64,000 nt of DNA. Source: Sediminicola luteus. Lineage in GTDB: Bacteria; Bacteroidota; Bacteroidia; Flavobacteriales; Flavobacteriaceae. The notes under the pieces are model-generated. The model was not told the DNA's origin, did not search any database, and was given only the letters and a program-made list of their open reading frames with translations. This document shows, one piece after another, positions 1 through 9,410 of this stretch. Position 1 is the stretch's first letter; every line of letters starts with the position of its first letter. The stretch covers positions 496,001-560,000 of the forward strand of contig NZ_NBWU01000001.1 of the NCBI RefSeq assembly GCF_002514735.1. The letters are read 5' to 3'. A program made the translations under genes and the position numbers.

Positions 1-1197
1 CGCGATACCAGCACCACCATTGATGCAAAAATAGATGTGGCCGCGTTACCCCAAGCCTCGGAAGCCCAACTAGAGGCCATTGCCGAAAGTTTTATTCTGG
101 CCAAAAAAGGCGATGTCATCGAAATACCTGAAGGCTATTACGAATTCAGTACCCAATTGTATTTAGATAAAGTACCCGGGGTAACCATAAAAGGCGCCGG
201 TATGGATAAAACGGTGCTTTCCTTCAAAAACCTGACCGTAGGGGCCGAGGGAATTAAAATCTCTGCCGACAGTGTATTGATCTCTAGCCTTACCGTTCAA
301 GACACACCCGGCGATAACATTAAAATACAGAACAGTAAGGGTGTAACCTTACAAAATGTGCGGACCACCTGGTCGCAGGGTCCGGCCGAAACAAACGGGG
401 GTTATGGCATTTATCCGGTTACCTGCCAAGATGTGCTTATTGAAAACTGTGAGGTTTCCGGTGCCTCAGATGCCGGTATTTATGTAGGTCAATCACGAAA
501 CATTGTGGTCCGTAATAACTATGTATTTAACAATGTGGCCGGTATAGAGATTGAAAACTGTATCAATTCCGAAGTCTACAAAAACCTATCGACCCATAAT
601 ACCGGCGGCATATTGGTTTTTGACCTACCCAGTCTTCCCGCCGGAAACGGACATACCTGCAAAGTCTATGACAACGAAATCATCGAAAACAACTATAAAA
701 ACTTTGCTCCCGAAGGCAATATCGTGGGTACGGTTCCCCCAGGGACCGGTATCATCCTTTTGGCCGCCAAAAACGTGGAGATCTACAATAACAAAATCGT
801 AGGACACAAGACCATGGGCACGGCCATAAGTAGCTACCAAACGGTACAAACGCCATGGAACGACGCCAATTACGACCCCTTCACCTATGATGTATACATT
901 CACGACAACAGCTACCACAGCGATGGTTACCGCTTTCCCGATTATTCCAAAGATTTTGGTAAACTGGTCGTATTCTATCTCGGCGCCAAAGCCAAGGATA
1001 TTGTCTATGATGGAATACTGGATGACAAAAAAGGTACGGATTTGGCCCAAAACCCCATGAACCTATGTATCCAAAACCAAGATGGGGCCAGTTTCGCCAT
1101 GATCGATGCGGCCAATGATCTGCAAAATATTTCCGACGACCCGGCCCCGTACGATTGTACCCATACCATTAAAACCGATGTTTCCGCCCTACAATAA
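1..1197 (+). CDS. parallel beta-helix repeat protein, 5' end outside window
   Basis: The reading frame is open from the first base, so the N-terminus (and presumably an export signal) lies upstream. The visible 398 codons are rich in short repeated turns of the type 'xxIENCxVSGAxDxGIYV' and 'NIVVRNNxVFNN', the hallmark of a right-handed parallel beta-helix, as in pectate-lyase-like folds. It resembles the TIGR03805 family, which is known to occur as a two-gene pair with a TIGR03806-type cytochrome-like protein. That is exactly the next gene, only 6 bases downstream. Inference: both are exported and act together; the substrate is unknown. A polysaccharide-binding or lyase role is possible but no catalytic residues can be assigned. 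Confidence 0.8.
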   Translation, partial: RDTSTTIDAKIDVAALPQASEAQLEAIAESFILAKKGDVIEIPEGYYEFSTQLYLDKVPGVTIKGAGMDKTVLSFKNLTVGAEGIKISADSVLISSLTVQDTPGDNIKIQNSKGVTLQNVRTTWSQGPAETNGGYGIYPVTCQDVLIENCEVSGASDAGIYVGQSRNIVVRNNYVFNNVAGIEIENCINSEVYKNLSTHNTGGILVFDLPSLPAGNGHTCKVYDNEIIENNYKNFAPEGNIVGTVPPGTGIILLAAKNVEIYNNKIVGHKTMGTAISSYQTVQTPWNDANYDPFTYDVYIHDNSYHSDGYRFPDYSKDFGKLVVFYLGAKAKDIVYDGILDDKKGTDLAQNPMNLCIQNQDGASFAMIDAANDLQNISDDPAPYDCTHTIKTDVSALQ

Positions 1198-1203
1198 CTT
1201 CCT

Positions 1204-2319
1204 ATGCGCTATTACGCCCTACTTTTATTTTACCTACTACTTATTGCCTCCTGTAAACAAGAACCTAAAACAACCGAGGCGCCACAACCAATTGCCCAAA
1301 AGTCCGACCCCCAAGCCTTCTTTAAGGACAGTGTTATGATGCAGCCGGAAAAACTGCCCTATAAATCCCTCTCGGAATACGGCTTTTTCTCAGGAGACAT
1401 CAAAGCTTTGGCCCCAAACCCTGGTGTAATACCCTATGATTTGATCACCCCATTGTTTACGGACTATGCCCATAAAAAACGGTTTATTTGGATGCCCCAA
1501 GGGGTACAGGCCAAAATAGGACAAGAAGACAGGGTCTTAGATTTTCCCAAAGGCTCGGTCATTATCAAAAATTTCTACTACCCCAAAGAAGATTTTCGGG
1601 CACAACGCATTATGGAAACCCGATTGTTGATCCATGAAGAAGCCGGTTGGCAGGCCTATCCTTATGTATGGAACAACGCCCAAACCGAAGCTCAATTAAA
1701 GGTTACCGGTAAAGTTATGCCCATTACTTTTACCAATCCAGACGGTGAAAAACAATCGATTAACTATGTGGTGCCCAATAAAAACCAATGCAAGAACTGC
1801 CATAACCGTAAAGATGTGCTCATGCCCATTGGGCCCAAGGTAATGCATCTGAATCGTGACCTGACCTTTGGAGACGGCAGCATGAACCAGTTACAAAAAC
1901 TGGATTCGGTTGGCTATTTAGCAAACTACAATCCTCAAAAAGCCTATACCAAAGTGGCCCAATGGGACGATGAAGCTGCCGATTTAAACGATAGGGCCAG
2001 ATCTTATCTCGACATCAATTGTGCCCACTGCCATAATGCCGAAGGATCGGCCAACACCTCTGGACTCTTCCTAGATTACCTAGAAACCGACCCCACGCGA
2101 ATCGGACTTTGTAAATCGCCCGTGGCTACCGGAAGGGGTAGTGGTGGTCACCAATACGATATAGCACCGGGCAATAGTGACGGGTCTATTTTGAGCTACC
2201 GTATGGCCTCGGTACAACCCGACATTATGATGCCCGAGATCGGTCGGGTGTCGGTACATAAAGAAGGGGTTTCCCTCATAAATGCGTGGATTGATGCCAT
2301 GGTGCCCAATTGCGATTAA
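1204..2319 (+). CDS. diheme c-type cytochrome lipoprotein (TIGR03806-like)
   Basis: This 371-residue protein begins with a hydrophobic stretch ending in a lipobox (IASC, Cys17), so it is probably an exported lipoprotein. Two CxxCH haem-binding motifs are visible, CKNCH at residues 196-200 and CAHCH at 273-277. The second lies in a typical small cytochrome c context followed by a downstream methionine-rich segment. It looks like the HNE_0200/TIGR03806 family, whose members accompany beta-helix proteins of the TIGR03805 family; the upstream neighbour is such a protein. An electron-transfer role at the cell envelope is inferred. The partner reaction is unknown in the family as far as I know. The start ATG sits 6 bases after the upstream stop, indicating co-transcription. 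Confidence 0.85.
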   Translation: MRYYALLLFYLLLIASCKQEPKTTEAPQPIAQKSDPQAFFKDSVMMQPEKLPYKSLSEYGFFSGDIKALAPNPGVIPYDLITPLFTDYAHKKRFIWMPQGVQAKIGQEDRVLDFPKGSVIIKNFYYPKEDFRAQRIMETRLLIHEEAGWQAYPYVWNNAQTEAQLKVTGKVMPITFTNPDGEKQSINYVVPNKNQCKNCHNRKDVLMPIGPKVMHLNRDLTFGDGSMNQLQKLDSVGYLANYNPQKAYTKVAQWDDEAADLNDRARSYLDINCAHCHNAEGSANTSGLFLDYLETDPTRIGLCKSPVATGRGSGGHQYDIAPGNSDGSILSYRMASVQPDIMMPEIGRVSVHKEGVSLINAWIDAMVPNCD

Positions 2320-2453
2320 GGCCATTTATCGATACGCCATCAAGCCCGCTAAACCTTTTGTAGCTCGCTTTGTCTTTTCGAAGCAGTTGTTGGTTGGATA
2401 GTTGGCCAACTTCATTTTGGTTGTACTATCTTAAGGCATTAAAAACTTGGATT

Positions 2454-3902
2454 ATGAAGTTTCCCTTATGGTTAATAGGCTTGGCCCTCGCTCTAATAGG
2501 TTGCAAAAACCAATCGAAATCTGATGCACTAAACCCCGAGCGCCCGCCTAACGTAATTATAGTATTTACCGACGACCAAGGCTATAACGATGTGGGGGTT
2601 TTTGGAGCCAACGATATTGCCACCCCGCATCTAGACCGTATGGCCGCTAACGGGCTAACCCTTACCAATTTTTACTCGGCCCAAGCCGTTTGTTCTGCCT
2701 CTAGGGCCGGACTACTTACCGGATGTTATCCTAACCGGATCGGTATCCATAACGCTTTTATGCCCAACACCCCCATCGGTTTAAACCCAGAGGAAACCAC
2801 CATGGCCGAAATGCTCAAGTCCATTGGCTATAGCACCGCTATCTTTGGAAAATGGCATTTGGGCGACCAGCCCGAGTTTATGCCCACAAAACAAGGTTTC
2901 GATGAATACTTCGGTATACCGTATTCCAACGATATGTGGCCCTTACACCCACAGCAAGGCCCTGTTTTCGATTTTGGCCCTTTACCCCTTTATGAGAATG
3001 AAAAGGTAATAGACACTCTTACCGATCAAACCCATTTAACCACCCAAATTACCGAAAAAGGGATCGATTTTATAAAACGGAATAAGGCTAACCCTTTTTT
3101 CCTGTACGTGGCGCATCCGCAACCCCATGTGCCTTTGTTCGTCTCAGATAAGTTCAAAGGAAAGTCGGGTCGGGGCTTATATGGCGATGTGATTATGGAA
3201 ATAGATTGGTCGGTGGGCCAACTTATCCAAACCCTTAAAGAAGAAGGTTTGGAAGACAACACCTTGGTTATTTTCACCTCGGACAATGGCCCATGGCTGG
3301 CCTATGGCAACCATGCTGGAAGCGCGTATCCGCTTCGCGAGGGCAAGGGCACCGCATGGGAAGGCGGTCAACGCGAACCTTTTATAGCCCAATTCCCAAA
3401 AAGTTTCCCAAAAGGAAAAACCTTAGACCAACCTCTAATGGCCATAGATCTTTTACCAACCATTGCCGAACTGACCGGGGCTCCCCTACCCCAGAAAACC
3501 ATAGATGGTAAAAGCGCCTTAAGCCTGTTCGAAGGCAGCACCCAAGAATCGCCCCAAGACACCTATTTCTTTTATTATCGGGTAAACGAATTGCATGGCC
3601 TGCGCCACAAGAACTGGAAAATGTATTTCCCGCATAAATACCGCACTTTAAATGGCGGCAAAGCTGGCATGGACGGCCAAGCCGGGCGTTATAACTATGT
3701 AGATATAGAAGAAGTGGAACTCTATAATTTAGACACCGATGTTTCGGAAAAAAACAATGTCGCCGAACAGCAACCTGAAATCGTGGCAAAAATGACCGCT
3801 TTGGCCGAAGAAATGCGCCAAGAACTCGGGGATGCGTTAACCGAACAAAAAGGAACCGGCAATCGCGAACCCGGAAAAATGACCAGCGATAAACCACAAT
3901 AA
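2454..3902 (+). CDS. type I sulfatase (arylsulfatase-like) lipoprotein
   Basis: This 482-residue sulfatase hydrolyses sulfate esters, probably on a sulfated polysaccharide or other organic sulfate in the periplasm or at the outer surface. The start at 2454 was chosen over an upstream in-frame ATG because it gives a lipoprotein signal (MKFPLW... ending LIGC). The sulfatase signature CSASRAGLLTG starts at Cys80, the residue that is normally oxidised to formylglycine. Metal and active-site motifs FTDDQGY near the N-terminus, GKWHLG and TSDNGP are all present, so the enzyme looks intact. CSASR departs slightly from the common C-x-P-S-R. Maturation would need an anaerobic sulfatase-maturating enzyme or FGE encoded elsewhere. 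It follows the cytochrome gene by 134 bases; whether it is in the same unit is unclear. Confidence 0.9.
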   Translation: MKFPLWLIGLALALIGCKNQSKSDALNPERPPNVIIVFTDDQGYNDVGVFGANDIATPHLDRMAANGLTLTNFYSAQAVCSASRAGLLTGCYPNRIGIHNAFMPNTPIGLNPEETTMAEMLKSIGYSTAIFGKWHLGDQPEFMPTKQGFDEYFGIPYSNDMWPLHPQQGPVFDFGPLPLYENEKVIDTLTDQTHLTTQITEKGIDFIKRNKANPFFLYVAHPQPHVPLFVSDKFKGKSGRGLYGDVIMEIDWSVGQLIQTLKEEGLEDNTLVIFTSDNGPWLAYGNHAGSAYPLREGKGTAWEGGQREPFIAQFPKSFPKGKTLDQPLMAIDLLPTIAELTGAPLPQKTIDGKSALSLFEGSTQESPQDTYFFYYRVNELHGLRHKNWKMYFPHKYRTLNGGKAGMDGQAGRYNYVDIEEVELYNLDTDVSEKNNVAEQQPEIVAKMTALAEEMRQELGDALTEQKGTGNREPGKMTSDKPQ

Positions 3903-3961
3903 AAAAATGGTCGTATCTTGGTAACGAAAGGCAACCCCATATAACCCTTTACCGTTGCCCA

Positions 3962-4657
3962 ATGAAGATACATACCGAAAAAGAACATTTCATACATATG
4001 GGCCACCATGCCTTTAGGCTTCGCAAACTCTTCCAAAAAGACCTTGCCAAAGCCAAAGAGTTGTTGGAATTCCTGCCATATGGAGTTTATATTAACGGTA
4101 GCGAAAGTGGTCGTTATGACCATATGGACCTCAAGCTTAGGTTAAAGGGCCCAGAGATAGAGGCCTTGGCCGAATTAGGCATGGCCTATTTACCCCAGAT
4201 AAGTAATTTACATCTACTGGAACTAACCAAAAGGAAGGCCGCCTCTTTTTACCAGACCAATGACAAGCTTGGATCTACTTCTTATTTTCAACAAATATCC
4301 ATGAATGGGCAAATGGTGTATTTACATACTACAAAACTACACCTAGAGGGCCAATCGTATTTGAACTTGGCCACGCTTTTACCGGAATTAGGGCAAGTGG
4401 GCAGGGTGGTCGAAGGCATTCTTTCTTCTCTGAATGAGAACTTGGGAGTATGGCAATACTTTGATACTTTGGGTAAAAAAGAGAAGGTAATCTTTAAACT
4501 ACTGGCCCAAGGCTTGGATAACCACCAAATTGGTGAACGCCTATTTCTTTCGCACCATACCGTAAATACCCATAGGCGTAACATTTACCAGAAAATGGGT
4601 ATTCAGAGTATTGGGGAACTGGTTCGAATGGGTACCGCCTTAGAGCTTATTGAATAA
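3962..4657 (+). CDS. LuxR-type helix-turn-helix transcriptional regulator
   Basis: This 231-residue regulator has a C-terminal LuxR/GerE DNA-binding domain (residues about 165-225) with the classical pattern 'IFKLLAQGLDNHQIGERL' followed by 'HHTVNTHRRNIYQKM'. The N-terminal 150 residues contain 'FLPYGVYING', suggestive of a PAS-like sensory fold, but no response-regulator receiver domain is visible. It is cytoplasmic, with no signal or membrane segment. It ends 2 bases before the end of the convergent VCBS gene, so the two share a terminator region or overlap transcriptionally. Target genes cannot be read from the sequence; the adjacent sulfatase is a reasonable guess only. Confidence 0.8.
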   Translation: MKIHTEKEHFIHMGHHAFRLRKLFQKDLAKAKELLEFLPYGVYINGSESGRYDHMDLKLRLKGPEIEALAELGMAYLPQISNLHLLELTKRKAASFYQTNDKLGSTSYFQQISMNGQMVYLHTTKLHLEGQSYLNLATLLPELGQVGRVVEGILSSLNENLGVWQYFDTLGKKEKVIFKLLAQGLDNHQIGERLFLSHHTVNTHRRNIYQKMGIQSIGELVRMGTALELIE

Positions 4658-4659
4658 AA

Positions 4660-6651
4660 TCACCTTTTAAAATACGTATAGGTTGCGGGTTGCTGGGGGC
4701 CATCAGTAGTCATGGTAGTAGTCGTTTGCCAATTCCGCCTATTCCAATAGTACAAGACCCCGGTTTCGGTACCCACCAAAAGTTCAGGCACCCCGTTGCA
4801 ATCAAAATCAGTCACTTCAGGTCCGTCAGTATGGCCCATTAGGGTTCGAGATACTATCCTACCCATATATTGCAACACGGTTTTATCGCCCTGCTTCCCC
4901 ATATTCCTCATCCAATCTACCGCCGGTTTAGACGAAAATACTAGGTCTTCGAGCCCATCGCCATCCCAATCGGCCCATTCTATCTTTAATCGGCCATGAC
5001 TCTTACCGGTACGCTGGTTCAACTGGATCGGACTACCATCGGGAAAAACAAAGCTGCGCTTCGGATGCGACAATACCAATTTCCCATCGACTCTTTTTCT
5101 TAGAAAACAAGCCAAATACCCTTCATAGTCCAGCATGACCAAATCTTGCAACCCATCTTGGTTATAGTCCATGATCAAAGGAGAGGTTCGCCATGGGGCC
5201 AATAATTCGTTGCCTTCGGAAACCCCTGGAATCCATGCCGGTTTCTGGGGCTGGCCTTCCCAATCGACTAGTAAAGGTTCGGGTGCTGCCAATTTTGCAT
5301 TTCCCTTCTCACCTTTGTTTTTGATGAATACTATATTTCCATTATGCTCATTTACCAATACATCGGGCAGGCCGTCATTATCCCAATCGCCCACATCTAA
5401 AGTGGTATAACCCCAATGCGGATCTTCGGTACCCGGCAAGGCCGTTTCGGCTACCAGTCTAATAGGGCCTTCATTGGTGGTCAAGGATATAGGTCTATCC
5501 CATTTCGGGGGAACACCGCCTAGGTTTTTTACAAACAATACATCACCGGCTCCATTACCACTTATAATGTCGTCCAATCCGTCGTCATCCCAATCAAAAA
5601 CCCTTGGGGCGGCCAAGGCACCCAAATCGAGATAACGGGCCTGTTGTTGTAAAAATAATGGAGCTTCGAATTGGGGCATCCCCTGCTTCAGGTTTCCCGT
5701 ATTTCGCACCCAAGTAACCTTGCCTTCTTCATCGCCGGCCAAGATATCGAGATGGCCGTCTTGATCAAAATCGACCGTTCGCAATTTAATAGCACCCCCA
5801 TAAAATGAATAAAACTGTAGCGGTGTTTCCTGTATGGTAATGAGCTTCTGGGCTTTGAACTGCGGCACACCATTTTCTAAAACATCACCTTCAAAATAAG
5901 CCAATTGACCAAAAGGGGTAGCTGTTACATAATCGTAATCCCCATCGGCATCAAAATCGCCTAGTGCAATATCGATATGATAGCCCGGTATTTCGAATGA
6001 AACATCATCTATAAGTGTTAACGGTTGTGAATAACTTGCTTCAACCGACTCACCTTCATTTTTAAACCACAACAATCGAGGTTTACCATTTTTAGTCTGT
6101 GCACATACCAAATCATGCCGGCCATCGGAATCCAAATCTACTTGTAGCCAACTGTTTTTTTGGGTGTCGATGACATACTCGTTTAAATATTTGGGCATAC
6201 GTTGGCGGTCCCAAAATACGTTTTGGGGCACATCTTTATAGATTATCAATTCGGTCTTGGAGGCATCTGGAGTAATGACATGGGTACGACCAGCTACCTC
6301 CGACACGGCAAAAAATTTACCATCGTGCCCTAATCGAAAACGGTCCGACGACACCCTTCCAGCATACCTAAACAATGGAGAAGACAGGGATTTACCAATA
6401 TTCTCAAAATAATACACCCCAGACTCTACATAACTGCCTGCCTCCGAAACCAATAAATCCATATCACCGTCGCCGTCGAAATCCATTGGCATGGGCACCG
6501 ATTTAAATCCCACATCGAGATCCACTACCAAATCGGGGTTTTGATAGGCCATCTTTAGCATTTCATAAGAGTTTTCCATGGGCCTGGCCTCCCGCTCCGA
6601 GCCACAAGAGATAAAAACCAGCAAACAGCAGACATACACTAACCACTTCAT
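4660..6651 (-). CDS. FG-GAP/VCBS repeat lipoprotein
   Basis: This 663-residue protein is likely a surface or periplasmic lipoprotein. The start at 6651 gives a short signal peptide with a lipobox (VFISC), which the longer in-frame extension would bury. Nine calcium-loop motifs of the type D-x-D-x-D-G recur along its length (for example DFDGDGDMD, DWDDDGLDD, DWDNDGLPD), each in the beta-blade context typical of FG-GAP/VCBS repeats, so a beta-propeller is expected. The last copy, DFDCNGVPE, is degenerate. Such proteins bind ligands or carbohydrate at the cell surface; no enzymatic motif is seen. It is convergent with the LuxR gene and divergent from the secreted protein at 6894. Confidence 0.82.
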   Translation of the reverse strand: MKWLVYVCCLLVFISCGSEREARPMENSYEMLKMAYQNPDLVVDLDVGFKSVPMPMDFDGDGDMDLLVSEAGSYVESGVYYFENIGKSLSSPLFRYAGRVSSDRFRLGHDGKFFAVSEVAGRTHVITPDASKTELIIYKDVPQNVFWDRQRMPKYLNEYVIDTQKNSWLQVDLDSDGRHDLVCAQTKNGKPRLLWFKNEGESVEASYSQPLTLIDDVSFEIPGYHIDIALGDFDADGDYDYVTATPFGQLAYFEGDVLENGVPQFKAQKLITIQETPLQFYSFYGGAIKLRTVDFDQDGHLDILAGDEEGKVTWVRNTGNLKQGMPQFEAPLFLQQQARYLDLGALAAPRVFDWDDDGLDDIISGNGAGDVLFVKNLGGVPPKWDRPISLTTNEGPIRLVAETALPGTEDPHWGYTTLDVGDWDNDGLPDVLVNEHNGNIVFIKNKGEKGNAKLAAPEPLLVDWEGQPQKPAWIPGVSEGNELLAPWRTSPLIMDYNQDGLQDLVMLDYEGYLACFLRKRVDGKLVLSHPKRSFVFPDGSPIQLNQRTGKSHGRLKIEWADWDGDGLEDLVFSSKPAVDWMRNMGKQGDKTVLQYMGRIVSRTLMGHTDGPEVTDFDCNGVPELLVGTETGVLYYWNRRNWQTTTTMTTDGPQQPATYTYFKR

Positions 6652-6780
6652 ATAAAACAGCTTAAGATTCAAGTCGAAAGGTACATATTGCCCCCAACCC
6701 AAACGTATGGAATTTTACCAAGCCTAAATCTTATTTTGCTTATATATGGTCTTCAAGGATAAATTACCATAAATCTAGTA

Positions 6781-6811
6781 TTGCACTTAAACCCGAACAC
6801 ACCTACTTTTA
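6781..6811 (+). promoter_or_regulatory. possible Bacteroidota promoter (TTG-N20-TACTTTTA)
   Basis: TTG at 6781-6783 is followed after 20 bases by TACTTTTA at 6804-6811, which matches 7 of 8 positions of the TAnnTTTG -7 element. It lies in the divergent gap ahead of the secreted protein gene at 6894. The mismatch at the last base makes this tentative. Confidence 0.3.
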
Positions 6812-6893
6812 CCCTACCTAAATCTACTAGTCCAAGCTTTTGAAATCCGCTTACACCAACACCAAAGCCTCAATGGCTGCCAAACCTCAAACT

Positions 6894-7478
6894 ATGAAAT
6901 CCCTTTCTCGAGCCTGCCTTATTTGGGTAGGCTTTTTTCTTGCCCCATTACTTACGATCCACGCCCAAGAAGACACGCCCTACCATCGTATGGATGGCTT
7001 TTGGATACGACTGACCGAAGATGGCCGGTTTACCAGTCTTTTCTATTTCAAAGGGGACGAAATTCTTGAAATCGTGAACGAAGATGGCGAATTCAAATTT
7101 TTCGAAACGACCCGTGATGGTTTGCCAACCGTTAAAAAATCGTTCCAAGTTGGGAACAATGCCGTTTTTATTTGGAGCGCCACCTGCCCTGAAGGTGCTT
7201 GTATATGGAGCGAGACCCAAAGTTATCATTTTTCGTTGCTCACCGATACTGAGATGCAAGTACATTGGAACCGGAAAGTAAACAACAAAGACGCTAAAGA
7301 TTATGGTGGCATAGACTGTTATGGCGAAGGCGGCAGGTGTTTTATTCAAGAACGTGAATTCGTAATGCACAAATACCAAGAAGGCTATCCCATTCCGGCC
7401 TTAGAAGGTAAGGACCTAAAATTCAGGACAAGTTTGAAAGAGTGGGCAGACGAATATATAACCCAAAAACGCCCATAA
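6894..7478 (+). CDS. secreted protein of unknown function
   Basis: I do not recognise this 194-residue protein. The ATG at 6894 was preferred because it opens directly into a clear signal peptide (MKSLSRACLIWVGFFLAPLL, cleavage after IHAQ); ATG 6873 is an alternative. The mature part contains aromatic-rich beta-strand segments (FWIRLTEDGRFTSLFYF) and a Cys pair in TCPEGACIW, with further cysteines in GGIDCYGEGGRCF, suggesting disulfide bonds in the periplasm. The next gene starts 8 bases after its stop and is also exported, so the two are probably expressed together. Confidence 0.65.
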   Translation: MKSLSRACLIWVGFFLAPLLTIHAQEDTPYHRMDGFWIRLTEDGRFTSLFYFKGDEILEIVNEDGEFKFFETTRDGLPTVKKSFQVGNNAVFIWSATCPEGACIWSETQSYHFSLLTDTEMQVHWNRKVNNKDAKDYGGIDCYGEGGRCFIQEREFVMHKYQEGYPIPALEGKDLKFRTSLKEWADEYITQKRP

Positions 7479-7486
7479 GCATACAG

Positions 7487-8626
7487 ATGATAAAGAAATA
7501 CCTTACCCTTCTAGCCCTTGTTATCCTTGGACCTTTTTCTTGGGCACAAACCACCCAGGAAGCATTTCAAAAATTCACCGAAGCCGTTTGTGGGCATCTC
7601 GATTCTTCTTATGCCAACAAAGCCAAACATGAGATTCGTGACCATCTCAGTGGGGCCATTGGAAAAGCGGTAGCAGACGAAGCCTTGTTCAAGGCGGTCA
7701 GGGAAGCATTTGAGACCGAAAACCCAGACCTATCGGAAATGATGGCCCAGAGTAAGTTTGAAAGTGATGTAATGGGCCATATCTATGCCCATTGTGAACT
7801 TTATGGCCAACTGGATAATGCCCAGAACAAACTCGCGTATAAATCGGTTAAGTCCATTATAGGCGAGGTATGCCCAAAACTATCTGAGTTGGACGAACTA
7901 CCACAGTCGGAATGGCTCGACTATGTAAACATAGTTCAAAACGAGGCTATTGAAAGACATATGGATGTGGTGCAAGAAGAATTCGGAACGGTGGGTAATG
8001 ACCCCTTTTTTGTGGCCCTATACGAAGAAAAGGTAGCCAATTGCCCCAAATACATCGAGGTGGTCGAACTTATGGATAAGTTACAAGCGCAGGAAAGTGA
8101 CCGCATCAAAAGCAAACGAATGGCCCCATTCGTAACCAGTTATTGCGAATACTTGGGTTCGGGATGGGAAGGTAAATCGAAGACCGAGTTGGAAGCCATT
8201 AAAAAACAGGCTATGGAAAAGGCAATGGATGAACATGGTGAATTAATGCAAGACATCATCAGTGCCTTTCGCGAAACTTTCCCCGAAGATGGCGACGAAC
8301 GCTTTTCCGACACCTTTGAAAGTTACACCAAAAGCCAGTGCGATCGCTATGCAAAGATGCAAGAAGAAGTCTTGGCCGATAACGGAAGTGTTTTGACCCA
8401 GGTACAAAACGATCTTTGTCAGCAAATGCAAGCCGAGGAAGACCCGACCAAAATTAGCGAGGCTCGTTTTCTTGAATTGGCCCAAAAATCACTTAACAAA
8501 TATAATGAGGCCTTAATCGCCGAATATGGCGCCATAGACGACAGCACTTTTATTCAGACCCTGTTTTTAAAGCTGGCCATATATTGTGACGCTTACGAAA
8601 AGTACATAGAAAGCCAAACCGACTAA
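7487..8626 (+). CDS. secreted, mostly helical protein of unknown function
   Basis: This 379-residue protein has a signal peptide (MIKKYLTLLALVILGPFSWA, cleavage near WAQ). The mature part is acidic and appears almost entirely alpha-helical, with three similar blocks that each contain a 'VCGHL/YCEYL'-type cysteine, a 'KAxxEIxxHL/LEAIKKQAMEKA' helix and a later lone Cys. This suggests an internal three-fold repeat of about 110-150 residues. I do not recognise the family. The start at 7487 was chosen for the signal peptide; an upstream in-frame ATG at 7442 lies inside the previous gene. It probably forms a two-gene unit with the secreted protein upstream. Confidence 0.6.
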   Translation: MIKKYLTLLALVILGPFSWAQTTQEAFQKFTEAVCGHLDSSYANKAKHEIRDHLSGAIGKAVADEALFKAVREAFETENPDLSEMMAQSKFESDVMGHIYAHCELYGQLDNAQNKLAYKSVKSIIGEVCPKLSELDELPQSEWLDYVNIVQNEAIERHMDVVQEEFGTVGNDPFFVALYEEKVANCPKYIEVVELMDKLQAQESDRIKSKRMAPFVTSYCEYLGSGWEGKSKTELEAIKKQAMEKAMDEHGELMQDIISAFRETFPEDGDERFSDTFESYTKSQCDRYAKMQEEVLADNGSVLTQVQNDLCQQMQAEEDPTKISEARFLELAQKSLNKYNEALIAEYGAIDDSTFIQTLFLKLAIYCDAYEKYIESQTD

Positions 8627-8639
8627 GACCGAATTGGAC

Positions 8640-8647
8640 TACCTTTG
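8640..8647 (+). promoter_or_regulatory. -7 promoter element TACCTTTG
   Basis: This is an exact TAnnTTTG match 11 bases before the methyltransferase start codon, which implies a very short leader. No convincing -33 TTTG is visible. Confidence 0.4.
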
Positions 8648-8658
8648 CCCCAAAAAAC

Positions 8659-9369
8659 ATGGCGGCCTTCCGGTTTAAAGAATTCAGTATAGAACAAGAT
8701 CAATGTGCCATGAAAGTGGGTACCGACGGGGTACTACTAGGCGCTTGGGCAGGAATAGACCACGAACCCGATAGTATCTTGGATATAGGGGCAGGCACTG
8801 GTATCATCGCCTTAATGTTGGCCCAACGAAGCCATGCCGAAACCATCGATGCCCTAGAACTAGACAACGCGGCCTACGAACAATGTGTAGGTAACTTTGA
8901 GGCCTCGCCCTGGGCAGACCGACTGTTTTGCTACCATGCCGCCTTGTTGGAGTTCGCCCAAGAAATGGACGAACCCTATGACCTGATCGTTTGCAATCCG
9001 CCTTTTTATAGTGAATCGGTTAGCTCGGGCAATACCCAAAGAGACCAAGCCCGGCAAAACGATTCCATGCCCTTTACCCATCTACTAACCGTTGCGGCCC
9101 ATTTTTTAACCGATACGGGTCGCTTTTGTATGATCGCTCCTTTTAAAGAGGAAAAACAGTTGTTGAAATTGGGGACCTCAACAGGGCTTTATCCGACACG
9201 TATATGCAGGGTACGCGGTAATGACCAGTCACCTATAAAAAGAAGCCTTCTCGAATTTGGAAAACAAACCGTGGATGTCGAAACTACGGAATTGACCATA
9301 GAAGTTGAAAGACACCAATACACAACCGCTTACAAACAACTGACCCAAGACTTCTATTTAAAAATGTAA
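8659..9369 (+). CDS. trmN6: tRNA1(Val) (adenine-37-N6)-methyltransferase
   Basis: This 236-residue enzyme is a class I SAM-dependent methyltransferase predicted to make m6A at position 37 of tRNA1(Val), as E. coli YfiC/TrmN6 does. The N-terminus has the family's 'FRFKEFSIEQDQCAMKVGTD' start, followed by the SAM-binding loop DIGAGTGIIAL (about residues 35-45). The catalytic NPPFY motif begins at Asn113 and marks an amino (N6) methyltransferase. The length is normal for the family. It is a single gene with its own -7 element at 8640, and the downstream acyl-CoA dehydrogenase has a separate promoter. Confidence 0.88.
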   Translation: MAAFRFKEFSIEQDQCAMKVGTDGVLLGAWAGIDHEPDSILDIGAGTGIIALMLAQRSHAETIDALELDNAAYEQCVGNFEASPWADRLFCYHAALLEFAQEMDEPYDLIVCNPPFYSESVSSGNTQRDQARQNDSMPFTHLLTVAAHFLTDTGRFCMIAPFKEEKQLLKLGTSTGLYPTRICRVRGNDQSPIKRSLLEFGKQTVDVETTELTIEVERHQYTTAYKQLTQDFYLKM

Positions 9370-9378
9370 CATTGCCTC

Positions 9379-9410
9379 TTTGTTTTGTTATATTTCTTTA
9401 TCTACCTTTG
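9379..9410 (+). promoter_or_regulatory. promoter, TTTG-N20-TACCTTTG
   Basis: TTTG at 9379-9382 and an exact -7 element TACCTTTG at 9403-9410 are separated by 20 bases, the canonical Bacteroidota arrangement. It would drive the acyl-CoA dehydrogenase gene with a leader of about 125 bases. Confidence 0.55.
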
